Shown here: positions 46,837 to 58,800 of the stretch, one piece after another
Layout of the letters: the number at the start of each line of letters is the position of its first letter
Position numbering within the stretch: the stretch's first letter is position 1
Assembly (NCBI GenBank): GCA_948146395.1
Contig: OX411558.1
Span: 40,319,617-40,383,616 of the forward strand
From: Fragum whitleyi
Taxonomy: Eukaryota > Mollusca > Bivalvia > Cardiida > Cardiidae
Direction of reading: 5' to 3'
Length of the DNA stretch: 64,000 nt
Made by a program: the position numbers and the translations under genes
Notes under the pieces: model-generated
Told to the model about the DNA's origin: nothing
Database searches by the model: none
Seen by the model: the letters and a program-made list of their open reading frames with translations, nothing else

Positions 46837-49800
46837 AGTCCAATAAGATGGTTGTATCAGTCAAGGGGCTGTCTCCAAGGGTTCAGGACCTACATCAGCG
46901 TGTCAAGTCTTTCATCGAACAGGAAGTAGCCCCAGTGGAGCTGGAATATGTCAAACATACGCAATCAGATCAAAAATGGCAAATATTCGAACCCATAGAA
47001 AGATTAAAGGTTAAAGAGTATGATTGATATTCTACTAAAAAAAAACAACCAAAAGTTATCATAACCTCAAAATATTTTTATATTTGTGACCTGACAAGCA
47101 TAATTTTGCTTTCAAAAATTCTGAGAAACAAAATAATTTTTCTCTATGTCACTTGATGGAAGATATGATATGACAAGAACAATTGCATTTTCTTTACATT
47201 GTTTTGAGATTATTGGCGAAATGTTGGACCATATAGGAGCAAAATTGACCATACTTATAATTATAGTTCAGAAAACATTCTCATGTGAAAGGTTTGAGTT
47301 TTATCCTACTCAAACTAGGAATTACTAATCCAAAAAATCTTTACAGTTGATCAGAAATCTGATATTTCATCCAGTTTTGCTTACAAAAATTTCACACAAT
47401 GATTCAGGCAGTTACTTTAGGCTAAGACCAGATCGCATGTCTGTGCAGGCTGATCTTAGTTCATACTTTCATGCAATGCTTTTGTACAACAGAAAAATGT
47501 CAAGAATAGTTTGAGAAGATAAAATGGATTAAAATTACAAGAATTAGGCTAATTATAACAGCTAAATTGTAACTTAGTAACTTGGAAAAGACTATTTCAT
47601 GAAGCTATAGCAAAACAAGCAAATAAATGAAAATGTAGGAAGATTAGCTTTGAAATATTTATCAGTATTCAGGGAGTTTATATGTATTTCTTTAGTGCTT
47701 TTCGGTGGTTTATTGTTTGATAATCTCACTGCAAAAGCAGTGAAATTGTCAAAAACTTATACCCTGCTTTTGTGCATTTCACCCTATCTGACATCATCTA
47801 TGCGGGGCGAAATAAATGATGTCACAATGAACATTGCATAGCAAACACATGTAAAATGACGTGATTTACGAAAATATGTCCTAGAAATTTCACATTTTGT
47901 CTCATTTTTGCTATAAAGAAATAGAATAATCGTTTGTTTTTTTATTAAGATCAATTAATATTTCATTTTGTGAACAATAGAAGCTATATTTTCACTTGTG
48001 GCTCCACCACTCGTGAAAATATAGCTTTTGTTGTTCACTCAATGGATATAAATCAATCTTACAGTGTAACAAACAATTATCCTCTATGTCTTCTAGGCTA
48101 ATTTTGTAAAAACTTTCATAAACCTACTCCCAATGATCATCTTTCAGGAAAAAGCAAAAGCACAAGGGTTATGGAATTTATTCCTACCAGTTGAGTCAGA
48201 TCCAGATCTAAAATATGGGGCAGGGCTTACCAATCTTGAATACGCTTTCTTGTGTGAAGAGATGGGAAAATATTTGATAGCACCAGAGGTAAGATGATAT
48301 AATCGTTTCACTGTTGCGTATGCCATTTTTAAGCTCCAAAGGCCACCGGGGCTAAAGTCATGGCGTTGTGCTTTGGTCGTAAACTTTTCCCTAAAAAATC
48401 ATCTCCTACTTGATAGATTTCAACCAAACTTCACAGGAATGGTCCTTTGATGTCCCACTTTCAAAGTTGTTAAAGTAAATTTGCTCAAATGAATAACATG
48501 GCTTTATTGGTCGTAGCTGATTTCCATATCTGGTAAAAACTTACTTTTCTCACAACCAAACAAATGAATATCAAACAAATTTGACATTAATGATCATTGG
48601 GTGACCCTTTATCTAGTTACAAAAAAATGTGATTGCATGAAAAATATATCTTTAATTGGGGAGGTCATTTCTCCATATAACATGTGGTAGAAACTGAGAA
48701 ACATTTTCTCAAAAATTTCACCTGAGTGATTCCAAGGGTAATCTCACAAGAAATTATTTCAATAAGGAAGGAAACATAACTTTTATGGACAAACTAATTT
48801 CCATATATTATAAGCATAATGAAAACTTTTTGAATCTCCAGAAGGGTAATTGTTTGATTTCAATTTCAAGTTCTGAGGGTGGACTTCAAATATCACTGAA
48901 AATTGTGCATGAAGGTTATTACTCTTCTTTTCTAACAGAGTATTATCATTCTCTTATGATCATTTTAAGGAATTCAGGCCTGTGGGAGGAATTGGCGCCT
49001 CTAGTTATGCCTTGCATTGAAAGGTTTGATATATTTCGTGTGACCATGGGCTGTCTTTGACAAACATATTTGACCCAAACAGAGACCTTCCTGCAACTGT
49101 GAAAAAAATGTGTGGACTGACCAGGCAGAATCAGATTTTTTGCTTAAATGCAATTTTCTGAATCTAGAATGATGAGTCTTCCTTCCTACATCATTGTCTT
49201 GAAAATGAGTTCACAGATCAATGGCTCAGCGCAAAACAGTTGTAACTGCCTATATGTTTATAGGCAGTTACAACTGTTTCACGCTGAGCCATCAAGATGC
49301 TCCCTTTTTGTATGATGTGTCACATAATCCAGACATTTACCATCTACTTCAGACCTATCAAAGATTCAGTATTTGTGCTGAAGGTTACAAAATAGCTGAA
49401 TACTCAAAATTGTTTTTCATTGATAAATAAAACCAAATTTTAAGTCATTCAGAATGCCTGAAATCTTGATGGACACAATTAAAATTAAATTATGAGAACT
49501 TGCAAGAAGCCTGCATTGCATCTGCTCAATAGAAATATCTGATTGAGACAATTCAATTGAGTACACACAACATCTGATTTTATTTAGAAGTAAAGATTTA
49601 AGACTGTCTTCATTCGCCTTTAGCCATGTTCTCAATTTTACTTTCAGGTATTCAACTGTTCAGCCCCAGATACAGGTAATATGGAAGTGTTGGTTAAATA
49701 TGGAACAGAAGAGCAGAAACAAAAATGGTTAACTCCGTTACTCAATGGCAAAATAAGATCATGTTTTGGAATGACTGAACCAGCTGTAAGTATAGCAGGA

Positions 49801-52800
49801 TTTCTATCGAATGTGTCAGCGTGTGAAATTTGTAATAATTTGACATGGTTGCAAAGCAAAGCCTCTGGCCAGCCAGTGCATCCACACAGTCTGGCCAGAG
49901 TCTGTACTGTGCCCTTTGTAGGTAGATCAGGTCTTAACCCCTTCTTCAGATGACCTGAAAATATTCCTTCCCCATTCTATAGTTGTACAGGCTGCTTATT
50001 TGTGTTGGTTTGCACCTTGACTTATCAGTCAAGGTCAAGGTCATTTTTGAAGGTCTTTTTTTTTAAAATGTTAAAACTGTAGCATTAGCTATAAGTTTTG
50101 AATGGTAAGTGATAGGGCCTTCATATCTAACATGATGATTGCTTTGTAAAGGACCTTTCTGATGGTACCACTTTCAAGGTCATCAGTCAAGGTCTTTTTC
50201 CAAGGTCATTTTTTTGTAAAATTATAACTAACATAAGCAATTACTTTGGATTGGTAAGTCATAGAGCCTTGAAATTTCACAAGTGCATTGCTTGTTACAA
50301 TACCGTCACATGCATAACAATGTCAAGGTCATTGGTCAAGGTCATTTGGTGGAAGTCACTCATTTATGACATAAAAACTTCACAATTTGCTTTAACTTTT
50401 GATTGGTAAAGACACTAACTGTTGAAAAATGGTATAAAGCAGTATTTTTAGACATCCAAATGACTGAGGATCTTCATATTTATGGATCAAACCCCTGTTC
50501 TGAAAAAGATGGCAGTTGCGGGGGCATTGGTGTTTAACAAACATATCTTGTTTTAACATGCTTCTCATTAAGTAAAATAATCAGTGAACCACATTCCAAA
50601 GTTTTCAAATATGAATTGGCCAGAGACACAAATTTTGATAAATTTATATTCAGAAAATTAAATTTTGGATGTTGTCTTTTAAAGTAATCATACTGAATTT
50701 GATCATATTTGATACTGGAAAGCAGTGTCATTGTCTTAATTTAACCCTTGTCACGCTGAACCAGGAATATTCCTGCTTTTGCAGGAGCTATAGACAAACA
50801 TCAGCCTGCACATATGTGCCATCTGATGTTGGTCTACACCATCTGTTTCTCACTTTCCAACCAGAATTGTCAATAGATTTAGTTTTTCAAATAAAAATTG
50901 ACCTACAGTTGGTACTTTCAGTGCTTTTTGCCAATTGGTTTTGATGAAAACTTTAAGCAAAAATTTATTCAGCATTACAAGGGTTAAGTGTGTTGTAATT
51001 AACCAAATATGATGCTGGAAAACAATATTATTGTCAATAGTAAATTCTAATTTTAGGTAGCATCATCAGATGCAACAAATATCCAGGCATCCATAGTTAA
51101 AGAAGGTGATAAATATGTTATTAATGGACATAAGTGGTGGACTTCAGGTTTGTCATTTTGTGTCTTATGTTATTTTCTACAAATATTCAGGCATCCATAG
51201 TTAGAAAGGGAGATGAATATGTAATAAATGGACATAAGTGGTGGACTTCATGTATGTCATTTTGTGTCTATGTCATTTTCTACAAATATTTAGGCATCAA
51301 TGGTTAGAAAGGGAGATGGATATGTTATAAATGGACATAAGTGATGGACTTCAGGTTTGTCATTTTCTGTCTTTGTCATGTTGTTCAAATGTCAGGCATA
51401 TATAGTTTAGAGAAGGAGAGGGATTTGTTATTAATAGACATAAGTGGTGAACTCCAGGTATGTTATTTTGTGTCCTCAGATTCCTGGAATATACTCTACA
51501 TATTCCTGATAATTGTCACTCGGAGCTGGCATCTCTGTGCTGGGAACCGAGGGCCTGTTTTACTTAACATCATACAATCATTTTTTGCGTAAGTCAAAAA
51601 TTACAGTTGCTTCTGCACTACTAATTAAATATGGAGATATGCCATGCATTATCTCATTGGAATCATCTTTAGAAGATGATTCCAATAAGATATTGCAATG
51701 CAGAATCTAACAATGAAAGAAAACACCAGATACGATTTGTGATTTGACTTACTATCAATTTGTTTGTAAGAAGTTTAGTAAAACGGGCCCCAAATCACTA
51801 CAGAATGTCTTTTACAGGGCGACTACGACTTGCACTAATATTCTGACCATCAGTTGAATCTAGGTTAGATATTAAATAAAAACATTAATTGTCTTACTGA
51901 TTTAGGCAAAATGAAAATATATCAAAGGTCACACAATTCTGAGACACTCATGATGTTGTTGTTTTTCAGCCTTGACTGCATAAAAGACCTTTGATTTCAT
52001 ATTCTTATAGTTGGTTTTCTCATCTAAGGGCTTAAATTTTCAGTAGAATAGAATGTAACATCTCTATTATTTAATTTTTCAGGTGCTCTTCATCCAAATT
52101 GTAAATTATGTATATTTATGGGTAAAACAAATCCAAATGCGTCACGTTACATGCAACAGAGAATGCTTCTAGTGTAGATGGCTCAAGGTGATTTTGTAGA
52201 AAGCAGGAAGTATAGGCTAAGATCAGACTGCACATCTGTGCAGGCTGATCTAAGGCTATACTGTCTGCCAAAGCTTTGATTACAGCAGGAATATGTCAGG
52301 ATCGGTTTGAGAAGGGTTAATAACTTATTAATTGATATTGCAGGTGCTCTACATCCAAATTGTAAATTATGTATATTTATGGGTAAAACAAATCCAAATG
52401 CATCCCGATACACACAACAGAGTATGATTCTAGTGCCAATGGATGCTCCGGGTATCAAAATTCTACGACCACTTAGTGTGTACGGGTATCAAGATCCACC
52501 AAGTAAGTCTGCTTTGATATCATAGGCAGTTACAACTGTTTTGCGCTTAGCCATGGATATGTGACCCATCAACCTCGAAAACTGTCAAAAAGATGACTAT
52601 CTTACAACTCTGTTAGATAAATAATGAAGGAGAAAATCAGCAGAGGAGAATGATCATTCTCAATGCAAGAAGTTTGACCCTAGTTCACCAAGGAATAAAA
52701 CCAATTTTTTGGCCAATTAGAATTCAGGAAACTTGATAGAAATAACTATTATTTTATTGATCATTTTTATTGATCATTTGAGCGAGAATTTCAATGAGTA

Positions 52801-55800
52801 ACCACAACTTGAATCAAACATGCAACATTTAAGTGATTGCTTTAGGACTATGTAATATGATGATTGTAATATGCTCAAACATCATAGTATTTTCAAATAC
52901 ATGTGTAGATTCTAATGATTTAAAGTTGTTGCTGAGATTCTCATCAAGTTGCATTTAGAGAATTATGCTTATATCAAACTGTAAACAAGTTATGATCAAT
53001 AGATTTTCTACCCTGTATCAATGAACTTAAATATTATTTGAAGGTGGCCATGCTGAGGTTCTCTTTGAAAATGTGAGAGTGCCTGCATCTAACATGTTAC
53101 TAGGTGAAGGTCGTGGATTTGAAATTGCTCAAGGGCGTTTGGGACCAGGTCGTATTCATCATTGTATGAGGTTGATTGGACATGCCGAGAGGTCGCTGGA
53201 ATTAATGGTGCAAAGAGTAGGTATCTACTGAAAATTTACTGAAAAACATTATAAATTTGTTAAATCTTTTCAAGATATTGTCTTTATTTTTGGTATGATG
53301 AAGGATCTTTTTGATTAGCATTAAAACAAGACAAGGGCATTTGGCAAGGTCAAGGTCATTCATGAAGTTCAAAGTTATGATAATTGTTTGATTTCGGGCA
53401 TTTGTGTATCACAAACACATCTTATTAACTTCAAATTATTTTCATATGTTTGTTACTTTATTTACAGACAATGAACAGAGTAGCATTTGGTAAACCACTA
53501 GCAGCTCAAGCTACAATACAAGCGGATGTAGCACAGTCAAGGATAGATATAGAACAAACTAGATTAATGGTGCTAAAGGCTGCTTCCATGATGGATAATT
53601 TTGGAAATAAGGTAGACATATTAACTTTTAAATAAATTATCATGCAAGCTACAAAACAAGCAGATGTAGCTCAGTCAAGAATAGATATAGAACAAACTTG
53701 ACTAATGGTGCTTAACGCTCCATCTATGATGGTCAATTTTGGAAATAAGGTAGGCTTTAATCTGCTAAAAAAAATCAAGAAAAAGAGGATAATCAACTGG
53801 TCATGTCTGAATGTTAAAAAAAATCTCTCAAGAATGCATTATAATGCATTAAAAATGAGTCTGATGGGCATGTTTTGAAAAAATCACTAATTATTTCTAT
53901 TTTTAGCTCACCTGAGCACAGAGTGCTTAAGGTGAGCTTTTGTGGTTGTGTGATGTCCGTGGCCCATCATGCGTTGTAAACATCTACCTTGTAGACATCC
54001 TAAAAGCCTTATTTATTATATTCAATCAACCTTAGAATTAATCATATTGGTTTCTTCATAAATTCTCAGTCAAGTTTAATATTGGGTCAAAAGGGGTCAA
54101 AAACAAGGTCACAAGGTAAAAACTTAGTAAACCTTGTAGAAACATGAGAGGCCATCTTTTTTGCTCAATCAACCTAGAAATTGGTGTGACTGATTGTCTT
54201 GATGAAATCGCGGTCAGGTTTGAAATTGGGTCAAGTGGGATCAAAAACCTAGGTCTCAAGTCAAATCTTTGAGGAACCTTATAGACACTCTAGAAACTAG
54301 ATCTTTTGGCTCAATCGACCTGAAAATTGGTCAGAATGACTTTATTGGAGAATTCTAAAGCTTAAGTTTTGGTCAAGTGGGGTCAAAAATGAGGACAAGA
54401 TGTCTAATATTAGAAGAACCTTGTAGACACTCTAGAGGCAATACTTTTGGCTCGGTCAATCTGTAAATTGCTCAAATTTATTGTTTTGATTAGATCTTGG
54501 ACAAGATATGTTCTAATTACATCTTAGAGAGTAAACCCAGGTGAGTGTTTAGGGCCACTGTGGCCCTCTTGTTAATTCTTTCAGTCGTATTTCATCATTT
54601 TCAAATGTCTTTGGCCATTATTCATGTATTTATACCAAATAAATTTTGCTTTCAATAATTTTTTTTATGCCATCTTAAATAATCTTTTACAAATATGCAG
54701 GAATTTACAAAATGTGTTTTTGGATATTAGATAATGTAAAGACAAGGATAAAAAATAATTTGGACGAGTCAAACACTGTGTTGAAGGATGACAACTTTTG
54801 CATCTTGAATATGTAGGAATTCCGTTTTTGGATTTGAGATAATTTAAAGACAAGGATCAAGAATGATTTGGACGAATCACACTGTATTTAAGGATGACAA
54901 CTTTTGCAGTGATGTAAACAAGAAAACACTGGGGTACTTTGTAAATTGACGGGACTGGGGTTTATGATCACCCAATCCCCTGAGATATGTGTGTAAAATC
55001 TGCTTTGACTAAGACTTGATAGAGTGCTTGTCGCAATAACTCCAATGTCAATGGATTTTGAGCCTTCATAAAATGCAAAAGGTTTAGGTCACATTATATA
55101 TAAAATATCATTTGTGCTCATTAAATACTGTATTTATAAAAATTGTTATCTGTTACAGATAAAAATTTGAGACAGTCTCTTTTTTAGCTCACCTGAACAC
55201 CTCACCTGAGCATGAAATGCTCAAGGTGAGCTATTGTGATCCTCCAATGTCAATCGTCAGTTGTGCGATGACCGTCGTCCTTAATTTCTTTAAACATCTT
55301 CTCCTCCTAAACCGGTGGGCCAATCTTGATGAAACTTGGCAGGGATGTTCCTTGGGTCAAGCTCTACCAAAGTTTTTCAAATAAATGAAATCCACTCTTA
55401 ACTTTCCCTTTACCCTTAACAAAAAGGGTGAACATAGGAAAATCTTCTTCTCAGAAACCAGAAGGCAGACAGCTTTAATATTTGGTATGTAGCATCATCT
55501 AGTGGACCTCTACTAAGTTTGTTCCTATCAAAACCCAGGGGCCATATTATGGCTCCACCTAGGTGCAACCTTTTTTACATAGAATCAAAGAATGAAAATC
55601 TGTAAAAATCTTATTCTCTGAAACCAGTTGGCAGACAGCTTTCATATTTGGTATGTAGCATCATCTAGTGGGCCTCTATCAATTTTGATCATATCAAGAC
55701 CCTAAGGTCATAGTTTGACTTTGCCCAGGTGCATCCCTTTTAGCTCTTCTGAGCACAACAGGTACAAAAAAGAAAATCTTCTTCTCTGAAACCAGAAGGC

Positions 55801-58800
55801 AGGCAGCTTTCATATTTGGTAAGTAGCATCATCTAGTGGACCTCTACTAAGTTTGTTCAAATCAAGACCCTAGGGTAACATTTGAGCTCCACCTGGGCAC
55901 AACTCTTTTTACATAGTATTGAAAGAGGGAAAGTCTGTAAAATCTTCTTCTCTGAAACCAGATGGCAGACAGCCTTCATTTTTGCTATGTAGCATCATCT
56001 AATTGGCCCCTACCAAGTTTGTTCATATCACAACCCGTGGGTCCTATTGGGGCTCCACATGTGTGTATCCATTTTAGCTTATCTGAGCATGATGGGTGAA
56101 AATAGGAAAATATTAAAAAGTCTTCTTCGCTGAAACCAGAAGGCAGACAGCTTTCATATTTAGTATGTAGCATCATCTAGTGGACCTCTACCAAGTTTGT
56201 TTATATTAAGACCCTGGGTCATATTTGGGTTCAACCCGGGTGCATCCCTTTTTACATAGAATCAAAGAGCAAAAAGGCGTATCCTTCTTGCTCTTGGCTG
56301 GAAACATTCCATTGTATTGATCTAATGTAGAAATTGACATCTGCCTATTTAATTAATGCAATGTCCCAGGGGTCAAAGAGCGATCCAGGACCATCATGGT
56401 CCTCTTGTTATCTGTTTAAGATGACTTGTTTAATGAATTAGGTATTCAATGACCACTCATTCAATATCCCCTATTTCAAATACATTCTCTTGATTCTAAC
56501 AAAGTTTAAATTGATAACTTCATTAATCTAATTTCTTACTTTTAAGGTTGCAGCCAATGAGATTGCCATGATAAAGGTCGCAGCCCCTAATATGGCCCTG
56601 AAAGTGATAGACAGGGCCATACAGGTCAGTATCCACGTAAAGCACTTTTGTAACCTTGACCTTCCTAGTTATATTGGTGCAAATGGGTTTTTCCAGTTTC
56701 ATTTAAATTTTACTTTCACTTTTGCAGTTGTTATGTATTGTTCCTTAATTATGCTATTTGTTTTTACTTTGGGTATGAGGTGGGAGGAGGAATTAAGGAG
56801 CAAGCAGAGAATTAATAGTTATCCTTAAGTAAAAAAAAAGTTCCTTGCTTTCAAAAAAAGAGAGATAGAAATAGATGTACTAATACATGAAAATGCAAAT
56901 TTCTTGCCAGCTACCTCAAATTAGAGACACGGTCATAGCGCAGTTGGTAGCGCGTCGGACTGTCAATCTCGAGTTGGTGGGTTCGATCCCCGACGGCGGC
57001 ACTCATTCGTTCAGACTATTTGTCCCTCACCAATGGGTTGATAATCGTAGACCTATGTGAGAGAGCGGCTGGAGGCTAGGAAAGAATGTGTCGGTTGTAC
57101 TGGTGATAGAAATACCAGGAATCCATTGTTAGGTGCTCCAACCGCTGCGATGTAACTGAAATAATGTTGAAAGTGTCGTTAAACTCCATCCAAGCAATCA
57201 ACCTAAAATTAGACTGTCCTGGTTCAATCCCTGACAGCGGTACTCATTCTTTCCGACTATTTGTCTCTCACCAATGGGTTGATAATCATGGACCTATGTG
57301 AGATAGCAGCTGGAGGCTAGGAAGGGATTTGATGGTAGAATTGGTGAAAGAAATGCCAGGAATCCATTTTTAGTTGCCGCAATATAACTGCACAAATGTT
57401 GAAAGCGGCGTGAAACTCCATTCATAACAAAAAATCAAATTAAACTGTAACTGGAAGAACCTAGATCAAACTGGTTTTAAAAGGCGAAACATATGCATGA
57501 TACCTGTAACAAACAGTAAAATGTAATTGAAAATGGTATCCTCTTTTGTGGATTAAATAAATTCAAACATTACAAATGGCTCGAAGAGTAAATTCATTCC
57601 AAGGTCAATATGTCAGATGTCTTCTGAAAAGATCAAGGTTATTAGTCAAGGTCAAACTTTCTGAAACTTACAGCATTAATGTTTCACAAACACATCTTGT
57701 TACCCTCCAAAAGGATTAGATAATATGAGCCTGTGCATGAGATTTCAAACAATTTCAAATATGCACAAAGCAAAAACTCTGACCAGCCTGTGCATCTGCA
57801 CAGTCTGACCAGTCTTCACTATGCACTTAGTAGATAGATAAGGTCTCAAAGTATATGTAGACCATCATGTAACTGTATATTAACAGTATGGGGCTGTCTA
57901 TGTTGCTCAATGCTAAAACCTCACAAACATTTCAAATTGTTGGAAATATCACGCACAGGCTCATATATTTCTTACCAACAGCCTAAGCACCAACCTACCC
58001 ATATATTTTCACAAATGTAATTTATCATGAAAAAATGGACCAATTTCAATCCAGCAGAGGTCAACAATGTCACACTTCAAAAATGTTTCTATGTACAGCC
58101 TAATCAGTGTTAAACTTTTCATACTACCCAGATGGTCTATTGTAGTAAGATGTGTAACAAATATACAGTTGATCTTGCTAGAGCACCATGTCTATCAAGC
58201 GACCATTTTCATTAAGCAACCGTTTTCAAAATCCCAATCTTTATATCAAAATATAAAAAATGGTATAGTTGGTCCAAAAATTATTGAAAATGAATCCTTT
58301 GTTGTTAAAACTCTCCAGAATCGTCTCGATGAGACAATTTGATTGAGTTTTAACAACACTAGTTTATTGAGAATTTCGCAATAATATGCATATTCAATAA
58401 AAAAGCTTGCTTCTTATTTGTAAACAAAATGTATTAGGTGGCCAATTTCTTTAACAACTGCTTTTTGGTTGTCCCCTTAGTGGTCGCTTAAAACAAGTTT
58501 TACTGTATATAAAATCACTAAGATTTACATTGTATATATTGCTTGCTGCACAAACATAAAAGCTTAGAAAAAAAAGAAACAAAAATGATAATCAGAAACC
58601 AAAAATTAACTGTCAACCTACCCCATGCAATCTCTTATTTTTATGACCTAAGCCTTTTATGTCAAGATGAATAATGTGTGAAACAGGACATATCCTTTTT
58701 GAGGACCTTATTATGAATGTATATGTTGTTTTCAAATTTACTGAAAAATTTTATTATAAGATTTCAGACAACAAAAAATTGAAGTTGTAGAAAGGGTTTT

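Noticed and set aside
53217..53226. Alternative donor at 53221 for ACAD10 exon 18
   Set aside because: Using it would shift the frame of the next exon; the donor at 53217 gives a gap-free match to the family.
56930..57005. tRNA gene
   Set aside because: A and B boxes are present, but the sequence continues into a body shared with several other copies and ends in a simple tail, so it is a SINE head and not a tRNA gene.
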